5,884 nt of DNA from contig CALJDJ010000041.1 of the NCBI GenBank assembly GCA_938023705.1, forward strand, positions 1 to 5,884, in the 5' to 3' direction. The stretch is from an uncultured Collinsella sp. GTDB lineage: Bacteria; Actinomycetota; Coriobacteriia; Coriobacteriales; Coriobacteriaceae. Position numbers and translations under genes: made by a program. The notes beneath the pieces were generated by a model. That model worked only from the letters and a program-made list of their open reading frames with translations, was not told the DNA's origin and searched no databases. Below are positions 1-5,884 of the stretch, in pieces (position 1 is the first letter of the stretch; the number at the start of each line of letters is the position of its first letter).

Positions 1-24
1 GGCGGACGTGTCGAAACGTCCGCC
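1..24 (-). terminator. GC-rich hairpin at the window edge, probable terminator of the M20 hydrolase gene
   Basis: Positions 1-9 and 16-24 are perfect reverse complements (9 bp) around a 6-nt loop. The hairpin lies about 40 nt past the stop codon of the minus-strand hydrolase, where an intrinsic terminator is expected. Read on the minus strand, an A-rich run and a G-run (complement of about 25-33) come just before the stem. The stem may therefore continue beyond position 1, and the T-tract that would confirm a terminator would lie outside the window. Hairpin seen; terminator role inferred. Confidence 0.55.
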
Positions 25-63
25 CCCGCTTTGATATCGCGATGTGGCTATGACTGCGATCGA

Positions 64-1527
64 CTACTCGCCGCGCTTCTCCTCGCGGCGAGCGGCGGCA
101 CGTGCATCGTGGATGCCCTTGATCGCGGCATGGCGTGCCGTGCGGGCGTCATGGATGGCGTCGCGAGCCTCGGCGGTCGTTGCCTTGGCAGAGCGCAACT
201 TGGCGGCCAGGTCGGGGTTGGTCTCGGCGACCGCGGCAATCGTGGGGCCGTCGAGCTCCTCTTGCGTGGGCTCGGCCAAAAAGTCGATGGCATACTGGGC
301 GGCCACCATGGAGCCCTTTGCCAGCACAGTCTCGTCGATCTTGTAGAAGCAGGAATGTTGGGCGTACGTGGCGCCAATCTTGGGGTTGCGCGTACCTACA
401 AAGGCGAGCACGCCCGGTACACGGCGCAGGTACTCCGAAAAATCCTCGCCCGAAAGTGTGCCGCGATAATGGCCTTCGCCGGCTGCACCCAGGCACTTGA
501 CCACGGCCTGACGACAACGCTCGCTCGAGGCGGCATCGTTTTCGACCTTATAATTGGCGATGGTGTAGTCGGTGAGCTCTGCCTCGGCGCCCAAGGCGGC
601 CGCGGTATGCTCCACGATGCGGCGCATGAGCTCCGGCATTTCCTCGTGGGTCGAATCTCCGTAGGTGCGCACCGTGCCGGCGAGGTAGGCCGTGCCGGCG
701 ATAACGTTGCGCGCGGTGCCGCCGTGCAGCTCGCCGACGGTAATGACGGCCGGCTCGTAGGGGCTGATCTCGCGCGAAACGATGGTCTGCAGGGCATTGA
801 CGATCTCGGCGGCCACCATAACGGCGTCGTGGCCGCGCTGGGGCATGGCACCGTGGCATGAGGTGCCGCGAACATCGATGCGGAACCAGTCGGTATTGGC
901 CATGCGCGGTCCGGGCTCGCAGCTCACGGTGCCGGCGTCGACCTCACTCCAGATGTGCGCGGCGTAGGCGCCGTCGACGCCGTCGAGCACGCCCGTGCCG
1001 ATCATGAGCTTGGCGCCCTGGCCGTTTTCCTCGCTGGGCTGGAAGACGATGCGGACTTCGCCGTGGATGTCGTCGGTCATATGGCGCAGGATCTGCAGCG
1101 TGCCGAGCATCATGGCGATGTGGCAGTCGTGGCCGCAGGCGTGCATGCAGCCCTCGTTGACGCTGGCAAACTCCTCGCCGGTCTGCTCGGTGACGGGCAG
1201 GGCGTCGATATCCGCGCGCAGCAGGATGCGGCGGCGCGGCGTGCCGTCCTCGTGGTAGGCATCCGACGCGGTACCGCGAAGCGTTGCCACCAAGCCGGTC
1301 TTGAGCGGACGCTCGTAGGGGATATTCATGGCGTCGAGCTGGTTGGCGATGTCGGAGGTCGTGCGCTCCTCGGCAAGGCTCAGCTCCGGGTGCTTATGGA
1401 AGTGCCGGCGCTGCTTGATGATATAGGGTTCAAACTCGGTAGCGATATCTTTGATGGCTGCGGTGACGTCGTCAGCCGCGCGAGCCTCGGTCGCCGCCAT
1501 AATCTGCTGTGCCTTGGTCTTCGTCAT
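64..1527 (-). CDS. M20D-family metal-dependent amidohydrolase (N-acyl-amino acid / IAA-amino acid hydrolase type)
   Basis: The 487-residue product belongs to the peptidase M20 family, subfamily D (HipO/AbgB/ILL-like). These enzymes split amide bonds of N-acyl or N-aryl amino acids using two metal ions, normally in the cytosol. Visible motifs are RADIDALPV (104-112), HACGHD (129-134), FQPSEE (162-167), the HIW motif (191-193), the dimerisation-domain segment with CHGAMP (224-229), GGTARNVI (269-276), GEDF (360-363) and a late His at 391. Likely metal ligands are C131, H133, E167, H191 and H391, all present, so the enzyme should be active. There is no signal peptide. The start at 1527 is chosen because AGGAG (complement of 1538-1542) lies 10 nt upstream and homology begins soon after; the frame stays open further upstream but there it is antisense to the next gene. 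Oddities are an insertion of about 15 residues near 86-100 and a basic tail after about residue 418, making it longer than the usual ~390 residues. The substrate cannot be told from sequence. Confidence 0.93.
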   Translation of the reverse strand: MTKTKAQQIMAATEARAADDVTAAIKDIATEFEPYIIKQRRHFHKHPELSLAEERTTSDIANQLDAMNIPYERPLKTGLVATLRGTASDAYHEDGTPRRRILLRADIDALPVTEQTGEEFASVNEGCMHACGHDCHIAMMLGTLQILRHMTDDIHGEVRIVFQPSEENGQGAKLMIGTGVLDGVDGAYAAHIWSEVDAGTVSCEPGPRMANTDWFRIDVRGTSCHGAMPQRGHDAVMVAAEIVNALQTIVSREISPYEPAVITVGELHGGTARNVIAGTAYLAGTVRTYGDSTHEEMPELMRRIVEHTAAALGAEAELTDYTIANYKVENDAASSERCRQAVVKCLGAAGEGHYRGTLSGEDFSEYLRRVPGVLAFVGTRNPKIGATYAQHSCFYKIDETVLAKGSMVAAQYAIDFLAEPTQEELDGPTIAAVAETNPDLAAKLRSAKATTAEARDAIHDARTARHAAIKGIHDARAAARREEKRGE

Positions 1528-1578
1528 GGTCGATTTGCTCCTTGCTGGGTTGATCGCAAAATCGTACAGGCTCTCTCC

Positions 1579-1608
1579 AGTATGCCACCTGCCGCTAGGG
1601 CTGGTAAA
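1579..1608 (-). promoter_or_regulatory. Possible promoter for the M20 hydrolase
   Basis: On the minus strand, TTTACC (complement of 1603-1608) and CATACT (complement of 1579-1584) sit 18 nt apart. Each matches the sigma-70 -35 or -10 consensus at four of six positions. They lie about 50 nt upstream of the hydrolase start in the divergent spacer. This is pattern matching only. I could not find an equally good pair for the plus-strand gene; a TTGCCG at 1610-1615 has no convincing -10. Confidence 0.3.
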
Positions 1609-1695
1609 GTTGCCGTTTGCCGCTTGGGGTTTTGTTACAAGGGCGGGGGAGTACACTCGGGGGTGTTGAATTTCCTGCCAGAGATGGGGATGCCC

Positions 1696-3333
1696 ATGCA
1701 ACATATCGATCGGATTATCCGCTCCAAGAACGTCTTTACCGCGCAAGACGGCATCGATACCGCCCGCGAGCTGGCGATTGCCATCGCAGGCGACCGTATC
1801 GTCGCAGTCGGTGCGCCCGATGACGTGATTGCCGCCGCGCCTGCCACCACGCCGGTTATCGACTACGGCGAGCAGTTTGTCTGCCCAGGTTTCCATGACG
1901 CTCATCTGCACTTCTTCCATACCTCGGTCGGCTCCTCGCCGTACATGCTCATGGATATGGGCACGTCCGAGGCGGCGCTGGTGCAACATGCGCTCGAGTT
2001 TTCCCAGGACCTGCCCGACGACGCTTGGGTCGTAACGCAGGGCTGGCGTGATTACCGCTGGAATCCGCCCGAGCACCCTACCAAGGCCTCGCTCGATGCG
2101 GCATTCCCCGATCGCCCCTGCGTTATGTATTCGGGCGACGGCCATACGCTGTGGCTCAACAGCCGCGCACTCGAGGCGCTCGGCGTCACGCGCGACAGCG
2201 AGCCGCCAGCGGGCGGTGGCTACGACAAGGACGCAAGCGGCGAGCTCACGGGCATTGCTCACGAGGCGGCTGCCATGCAGCTGCTACCGCGCTGCCTTGA
2301 GTGGCTGGGGGAGGATCGCATTGCAAGCGCTTACGCCGATCAAATGAGGCGTATGGCCGAGCAGGGCATCACCTCGATATGCGATATGTCGCTCATGCCC
2401 ATGCCGGGCTGCGATTTTATCCGCGACGATGTCTACGGCAAGCTACAGGCAGCCGGCAAGCTGGGCATCCGAGCCCATCTGTTCCCCACGTTGCTGGATG
2501 ACCAATCGCGCTTAGAAGAACTGCAGACCCGCTACGCGAACAACGCGCTGCTCTCGGCGCCTGGTTTTAAGCAGTTCTTCGACGGCGTCTCGAGCGAGCA
2601 CACGGCATATCTCACCGAGCCCTATACCAATCCGCGCTTCCCGGGCGATCAAGGTCGCCTGACGGTTCCTGCCGAGCGCATGCGTAAGCTGGTTCTGGCG
2701 GCTGCGGAGCGCGGCCACACTGTGCGTATCCACGTCATCGGCGACGGTGCGATTCATGCCGCGCTGGATATCTTCGAGGAGGCCGCCGACCTGTACGGCC
2801 TGCCCCAGCACGGCCATAACACACTCGAGCATCTGGAGAACCTCCTGCCCGAGGACATCGACCGCCTGCGCAAGCTCAACGTGGTCGCCTCGAGCCAGCC
2901 CTGCCACATCACGCTCGACCCGGGCGGCCCCGAGCGCGATTTGGGCATGGAGCGCAGCCGCATCATGTGGCCGTTTGCAACCTATAAGCAGCGCGGCATT
3001 CGCCAAGCCTTCGGTACTGACAGCCCTATCACGCCCGTTACCAGCATGAACGTGCTCTACACGGCTATTACGCGCCAAGACCCCAAAAGCCACTGGCCCG
3101 AGGGCGGCTGGCTGCCGAGCGAGCGCATCGATGCGGCAACGGCCCTGCGCAACTACACCCTGGGCAGCGCCTACGCGGCAGGCGACGAGCAAAACCTCGG
3201 CAGCCTGGAACCCGGCAAATACGCCGACCTGGTAGTCCTGGACCAAAACCCACTCACCATCGACCCCCAAGAACTCCAAGCCACCAAAGTCCAAGCCACC
3301 TACCTAGCCGGCAACCTGATCTACGAGCGCTAG
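1696..3333 (+). CDS. YtcJ-like amidohydrolase (Amidohydro_3 group)
   Basis: The 545-residue product is a metal-dependent hydrolase of the amidohydrolase superfamily, YtcJ/Amidohydro_3 branch. It has an N-terminal beta-sandwich part, a TIM-barrel core, and a C-terminal segment that returns to the sandwich (LEPGKYADLVVLD, 504-516). Catalytic signatures are PGFHDAHLH (64-72, metal pair H70 and H72), K292 in FKQFFDG (probable carbamylated lysine), H346 and D350 in HVIGD, H379 in NTLEH, and D442 in FGTDSP. The full set is present, so an active enzyme is expected; proven substrates in this branch are few and varied. In-frame ATGs occur at 1684, 1690 and 1696, plus GTG 1663. I chose 1696 because the conserved beta strand starts right after it and GGGG lies 6 nt upstream, but the start is uncertain by up to 11 residues. 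It is divergent from the M20 gene. Codon use shifts over the last ~35 codons to A- and C-ending codons (CAA, CCA, CTA), unlike the rest of the gene. No signal peptide or membrane segment is seen. Confidence 0.92.
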   Translation: MQHIDRIIRSKNVFTAQDGIDTARELAIAIAGDRIVAVGAPDDVIAAAPATTPVIDYGEQFVCPGFHDAHLHFFHTSVGSSPYMLMDMGTSEAALVQHALEFSQDLPDDAWVVTQGWRDYRWNPPEHPTKASLDAAFPDRPCVMYSGDGHTLWLNSRALEALGVTRDSEPPAGGGYDKDASGELTGIAHEAAAMQLLPRCLEWLGEDRIASAYADQMRRMAEQGITSICDMSLMPMPGCDFIRDDVYGKLQAAGKLGIRAHLFPTLLDDQSRLEELQTRYANNALLSAPGFKQFFDGVSSEHTAYLTEPYTNPRFPGDQGRLTVPAERMRKLVLAAAERGHTVRIHVIGDGAIHAALDIFEEAADLYGLPQHGHNTLEHLENLLPEDIDRLRKLNVVASSQPCHITLDPGGPERDLGMERSRIMWPFATYKQRGIRQAFGTDSPITPVTSMNVLYTAITRQDPKSHWPEGGWLPSERIDAATALRNYTLGSAYAAGDEQNLGSLEPGKYADLVVLDQNPLTIDPQELQATKVQATYLAGNLIYER

Positions 3334-3350
3334 CCCCATACCCCACCCAT

Positions 3351-3385
3351 AAGGGGCGCGTTTCTGCAACGTGCCCCTTTCTTGT
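3351..3385 (+). terminator. Intrinsic terminator of the YtcJ-like amidohydrolase gene
   Basis: Positions 3351-3360 (AAGGGGCGCG) pair with 3370-3379 (CGTGCCCCTT) through ten base pairs, one of them a G-T wobble, around a 9-nt loop. A T-rich tail (TTTCTT) follows directly. It lies 17 nt after the amidohydrolase stop codon. Stem, loop and tail together make a good Rho-independent terminator. Confidence 0.75.
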
Positions 3386-3420
3386 TCGCACCATCTGCAT
3401 CGCCATTTTGCTGCACTGAC

Positions 3421-3631
3421 TTTTCTGAATGCCGGGCCCGAATTAGTTAACCTGCCTCCCGTGTGGCTCCGGAGGGGCGGGGCATAAGGTTTATCGCGAG
3501 TTCCGCACGAGCCGAAGGCCACTTAATGTGGCCTTCGTGCGAGCAGGACTGCCCGAGCAGGAAACCTTATGCCCCGCCCCTCCGGAGCCACACGGGAGGC
3601 ATCGCTAAGTTATCCCCCGGCATTCAGAAAA
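3421..3631. repeat. Large interrupted inverted repeat (MITE-like or paired palindromic unit)
   Basis: Three nested paired blocks share one centre. The outer arms 3421-3436 and 3616-3631 pair perfectly over 16 bp. The core arms 3454-3492 and 3562-3600 pair perfectly over 39 bp. An apical hairpin pairs 3514-3522 with 3528-3536 (9 bp, loop TTAAT), extended by 3504-3508 with 3537-3541 past a 5-nt bulge. The unpaired stretches between blocks are still recognisably similar when one arm is reversed, and weaker similarity runs outward to about 3405 and 3650. This suggests two diverged copies of one unit facing each other. No gene or transposase is inside, and I see no clear target-site duplication. 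It fills the gap between the amidohydrolase terminator and the groES promoter region. Identity as a mobile or multi-copy element is inferred. Confidence 0.85.
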
Positions 3632-3641
3632 TCTAAGTGCC

Positions 3642-3696
3642 AAAAAATAAGATTTTTTGACTCCGTGTTGTATAACCCGCCATTCGTGGGTACCAT
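3642..3696 (+). promoter_or_regulatory. Probable groESL promoter region
   Basis: An A/T-rich tract (3642-3658, itself AAAAAAT-AAG-ATTTTTT, able to pair) precedes TTGACT at 3657-3662, close to the -35 consensus. TATAAC at 3671-3676 resembles a -10 but is only 8 nt away, so the two cannot work together. Another pairing is TTGTAT (3668-3673) with TACCAT (3691-3696), spacing 17. The A/T tract could act as an UP element. I see no CIRCE (TTAGCACTC-N9-GAGTGCTAA) and no HAIR (HspR) operator here. A promoter must exist in this region, but its exact boxes are unresolved. Confidence 0.4.
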
Positions 3697-3727
3697 TCAA
3701 CGCGTACGCAAACAAAAAGGGTTAATT

Positions 3728-3760
3728 CGCGCGGCATAACCGCGCGGCCCAAAAAGGAGG
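3728..3760 (+). promoter_or_regulatory. groES leader hairpin and ribosome binding site
   Basis: CGCGCGG (3728-3734) and CCGCGCG (3740-3746) form a perfect 7-bp GC stem with a CATAA loop. The very strong Shine-Dalgarno AAAGGAGG (3753-3760) follows after 6 nt and sits 8 nt before the groES ATG. The hairpin leaves the Shine-Dalgarno exposed, so it might protect the 5' end of the mRNA or, as DNA, act as a protein-binding palindrome. The function is not shown by the sequence. Confidence 0.6.
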
Positions 3761-3768
3761 AAACAAGC

Positions 3769-4062
3769 ATGTCGTCTTTGAAGCCGCTTGCAGATCGTGT
3801 TCTGGTCAAGCCCGACGAGGCCGAGCAGAAGACCGCTTCTGGTCTGTATATCGCCAGCAACGCCCAGGAGAAGCCGCAGCGCGGCACCATCGTTGCCGTT
3901 GGCGCCGGCAAGGTCAACGACAAGGGTGAGCGCATCCCCATGGACGTCAAGGTCGGTGACGTTGTCATCTACGGTAAGTTCGGTGGCAACGAGGTCAAGG
4001 TCGACGGCGAGAAGTATCTGCTGATGCGCGCCGACGACATCTACGCTGTTGTCGAGGCCTAG
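3769..4062 (+). CDS. groES: Co-chaperonin GroES (Hsp10)
   Basis: The 97-residue product has the normal family length. GroES forms a seven-subunit lid that caps the GroEL ring during ATP-driven protein folding in the cytosol. Diagnostic sequence includes the start LKPLADRVLVK (4-14), the mobile loop around TASGLYIAS (22-30), whose hydrophobic tripeptide L26-Y27-I28 should contact the GroEL apical domain, and then RGTIVAVG (38-45) and VGDVVIYGK (62-70). The end ADDIYAVVE (88-96) is also typical. The ATG at 3769 is fixed by the Shine-Dalgarno 8 nt upstream and by alignment to the family N-terminus. It is the first gene of the groESL operon, with groEL following after 96 nt. Confidence 0.98.
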   Translation: MSSLKPLADRVLVKPDEAEQKTASGLYIASNAQEKPQRGTIVAVGAGKVNDKGERIPMDVKVGDVVIYGKFGGNEVKVDGEKYLLMRADDIYAVVEA

Positions 4063-4092
4063 TCTCGTCAGAATCTCTGATTCGTCTTTGAA

Positions 4093-4128
4093 CGCGCCCG
4101 CCGCATAGGACTCGGAAGCGGCGACGCG
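4093..4128 (+). other. Stem-loop in the groES-groEL spacer
   Basis: CGCCGC (4099-4104) pairs with GCGGCG (4118-4123), and CGCG (4093-4096) pairs with CGCG (4125-4128) across a small internal loop, giving 4+6 bp around a 13-nt loop. A T-rich run follows at 4136-4143, just before the groEL Shine-Dalgarno GGAGG (4144-4148). The fold could be a weak attenuator or an mRNA-processing site that sets the groES:groEL ratio. Function is inferred. Confidence 0.4.
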
Positions 4129-4158
4129 AGTCACATTTCTTTTGGAGGATTACCTACC

Positions 4159-5796
4159 ATGGCAAAGAACATTACGTTCAACACCGATGCCCGCGCTAAG
4201 CTCGCCAAGGGCGTCAACACTCTGGCCGACGCCGTTACCGTCACCATGGGCCCCAAGGGCCGTTACGTTGCGCTGCAGCGCACGTTCGGCGCCCCGACCA
4301 TCACCAACGACGGCGTTTCCGTCGCTAAGGAGATCGAGCTCGAGGACAACATCGAGAACATGGGCGCTCAGCTGGTGAAGGAGGTCGCCACCAAGACCAA
4401 CGACACCGTGGGCGACGGCACCACCACCGCAACCCTGCTCGCTCAGGCCATCGTCAACGACGGTCTGCGCAACGTCGCCGCTGGCGCCAACCCTCTGGCC
4501 ATCCGTCGCGGCATCGACAAGGCTGTAAACGCCGCCGTCGCCGAGATGAAGAAGCAGGCCAAGCCGGTCGAGACCAAGGAGCAGATCGCTTCCGTCGGTA
4601 CCATCTCTGCCGGTGACCCCGAGGTCGGCGAGAAGATCGCCGAGGCCATGGAGGTCGTGGGCAAGGACGGCGTCATCACCGTCGAGGATTCCCAGACGTT
4701 CGACATCACCATCGACACCGTCGAGGGCATGCAGTTCGACAAGGGCTATGTCTCCGCTTACTTCGTCACGGACAACGACCGCATGGAGGCCGTGATGAAG
4801 GATCCGTACATCCTCATCACCGACCAGAAGATCTCCAGCGTTCAGGACATTATGCCCGTTCTCGAGGCTGTCCAGCGCGCTGGCCGCGGCCTGCTCATCA
4901 TCGCTGAGGACATCGACGGCGAAGCTCTGCCGACCCTGGTCCTCAACAAGATCCGTGGCGCCCTCAACGTCTGCGCCGTCAAGGCTCCGGGCTACGGCGA
5001 TCGCCGCAAGCGCATCCTCGAGGACATCGCCGTCCTCACCGGTGGCCAGGCTGCCCTGGACGAGCTGGGCGTGAAGGTTGCTGACATCACTGCCGATATG
5101 CTCGGTACCGCTAAGTCCGTCACCATCTCCAAGGACAACACCGTCGTCGTCGGTGGCGCTGGCTCCAAGGAGGCCATCGACGCTCGTATCGCTCAGATCA
5201 AGGGTGAGATGGAGAACACCACCTCTGACTTCGACCGTGAGAAGCTCCAGGAGCGCCTGGCCAAGCTCTCCGGTGGCGTTGCCGTCATCAAGGTCGGCGC
5301 TGCTACCGAGTCCGAGCTCAAGGAGATCAAGCACCGCGTCGAGGACGCCCTGCAGGCAACTCGCGCTGCTGTCGAGGAGGGCATTGTCGCCGGCGGTGGC
5401 GTCGCCTTCATGGACGCTGCTCCTGCGCTCGATGCTGTCGAGATCGACGACCCCGAGGAGAAGATTGGCGTCGATATCGTCAAGAAGGCTCTGACCGCTC
5501 CGGTCGCCACCATCGCCAAGAACGCTGGCTTTGAGGGCGCTGTCGTGGTCGACAAGGTTGCCGAGCTGCCCGCCGGCCAGGGTCTCAACTCTGCCAACGG
5601 CGAGTGGGGCGACATGATCGAGATGGGCGTCCTCGACCCCGTCAAGGTCAGCCGCGTCACCCTGCAGAACGCTGCTTCTGTCGCCAGCCTGATCCTCATC
5701 ACCGAGGCCACCGTCTCCGATGTGCCCAAGAACACTCAGCTTGAGGACGCTATCGCTGCTGCTACCGCTGGTCAGCAGGGCGGCGGTATGTACTAA
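4159..5796 (+). CDS. groEL: Chaperonin GroEL (Hsp60)
   Basis: The 545-residue product matches the usual length. GroEL assembles into a double ring that encloses non-native proteins and folds them with ATP and GroES. Family signatures are complete: TMGPKGR (29-35), D51 in TNDGVSVAKEIELED, GDGTTTATLLAQA (85-97) with catalytic D86, VEDAL with D396, the AGGG nucleotide-binding turn just after it, and VLDP with D493 near the end. These correspond to E. coli D52, D87, D398 and D495. The intermediate and apical segments are intact. The C-terminal tail is short (GQQGGGMY), with a reduced Gly-Met repeat and a final Tyr. GGAGG at 4144-4148 lies 10 nt before the ATG. Codon use is strongly biased (AAG, GTC, CTC, ATC), as in highly expressed genes. 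Expected to be co-transcribed with groES; no CIRCE is visible in the spacer. Confidence 0.99.
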   Translation: MAKNITFNTDARAKLAKGVNTLADAVTVTMGPKGRYVALQRTFGAPTITNDGVSVAKEIELEDNIENMGAQLVKEVATKTNDTVGDGTTTATLLAQAIVNDGLRNVAAGANPLAIRRGIDKAVNAAVAEMKKQAKPVETKEQIASVGTISAGDPEVGEKIAEAMEVVGKDGVITVEDSQTFDITIDTVEGMQFDKGYVSAYFVTDNDRMEAVMKDPYILITDQKISSVQDIMPVLEAVQRAGRGLLIIAEDIDGEALPTLVLNKIRGALNVCAVKAPGYGDRRKRILEDIAVLTGGQAALDELGVKVADITADMLGTAKSVTISKDNTVVVGGAGSKEAIDARIAQIKGEMENTTSDFDREKLQERLAKLSGGVAVIKVGAATESELKEIKHRVEDALQATRAAVEEGIVAGGGVAFMDAAPALDAVEIDDPEEKIGVDIVKKALTAPVATIAKNAGFEGAVVVDKVAELPAGQGLNSANGEWGDMIEMGVLDPVKVSRVTLQNAASVASLILITEATVSDVPKNTQLEDAIAAATAGQQGGGMY

Positions 5797-5812
5797 GGCC
5801 GACAAGGTCTAG

Positions 5813-5852
5813 AACTCCCACCGGGGATCCGGGGGCGTGACGGGGGTTTCTC
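5813..5852 (+). terminator. Possible weak terminator after groEL
   Basis: AACTCCC (5813-5819) can pair with GGGGGTT (5842-5848) with one wobble, and the loop holds a small CCGG...CCGG palindrome (5821-5832). The following tail is only moderately T-rich (TTTCTCT). It sits 16 nt past the groEL stop, the right place for a terminator, but the structure is marginal. A better terminator may lie past the window end. The rest of 5797-5884 shows no gene. Confidence 0.25.
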
Positions 5853-5884
5853 TCCGGAACGTCCTCGGACATGCAAAGAGGCTC

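Noticed and set aside
31..861. Long plus-strand open frame opposite the M20 hydrolase
   Set aside because: It is fully antisense to a gene with intact catalytic motifs, its translation is low-complexity Gly/Ala/Val-rich, and GC-rich codon bias readily opens such frames.
955..1695. Upstream extension of the YtcJ-like amidohydrolase frame
   Set aside because: The frame is open but antisense to the M20 gene and the translation has no family similarity before the beta strand that follows 1696.
2512..3294. 260-codon minus-strand open frame opposite the amidohydrolase
   Set aside because: Antisense shadow with no recognisable motif, over a gene with complete catalytic residues.
3421..3631. CRISPR array or tRNA/rRNA gene in the non-coding region
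   Set aside because: There are no regularly spaced direct repeats and no tRNA-like cloverleaf; the symmetry is a single inverted pair.
3632..3641. TCTAAGTGCC as a CIRCE half-site
   Set aside because: It only loosely resembles GAGTGCTAA and has no partner at the required 9-nt spacing; it belongs to the outer symmetry of the inverted repeat.
4071..4083. GAATC-TCT-GATTC hairpin after groES as a terminator
   Set aside because: Only 5 bp with a 3-nt loop and no T-run worth the name; it would not separate groES from groEL.
4150..5805. 551-codon minus-strand open frame opposite groEL
   Set aside because: A mirror of groEL codon bias; the Asp/Gly/Leu/Val-rich translation resembles no family I know, and groEL itself is unmistakable.

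Overview
This is a GC-rich bacterial chromosomal segment with strong AGGAGG-type ribosome binding sites and tight G/C-ending codon use. It carries a groES-groEL chaperonin pair whose proteins look actinobacterial. My best guess is a gut Coriobacteriia member (Collinsella-like). That guess rests on overall protein character and base composition, not on a search.

Layout, left to right. Positions 1-24 form a GC-rich hairpin cut by the window edge, probably the terminator of the first gene. Positions 64-1527 (minus strand) encode an M20D-type metallo-amidohydrolase (N-acyl amino acid / IAA-amino acid hydrolase family) with an unusual basic, Ala/Arg-rich C-terminal tail. A 168-bp divergent spacer separates it from 1696-3333 (plus strand), a YtcJ-like amidohydrolase of the Amidohydro_3 group. 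That gene ends in a C-rich, G-poor stretch followed by an intrinsic terminator at 3351-3385.

A 435-bp non-coding region (3334-3768) follows. Its main content is a large interrupted inverted repeat at about 3421-3631, with a perfect 39-bp core stem, perfect 16-bp outer arms and a separate apical hairpin. It looks like two diverged copies of one ~100-bp unit placed head to head, or a MITE-like palindromic element. A/T tracts and promoter-like hexamers follow, then a short GC hairpin directly upstream of the groES ribosome binding site. groES (3769-4062) and groEL (4159-5796) form the expected operon, separated by a 96-nt spacer that can itself fold. About 90 nt of G-rich non-coding sequence closes the window.

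The two hydrolases could both act on amide or acyl bonds of scavenged compounds, but no transporter or regulator is present to name a substrate. The chaperonin operon is unrelated housekeeping. I see no CIRCE (HrcA) operator at either chaperonin gene. The most interesting item is the large inverted repeat immediately upstream of the chaperonin promoter; I found no new multi-gene system here.
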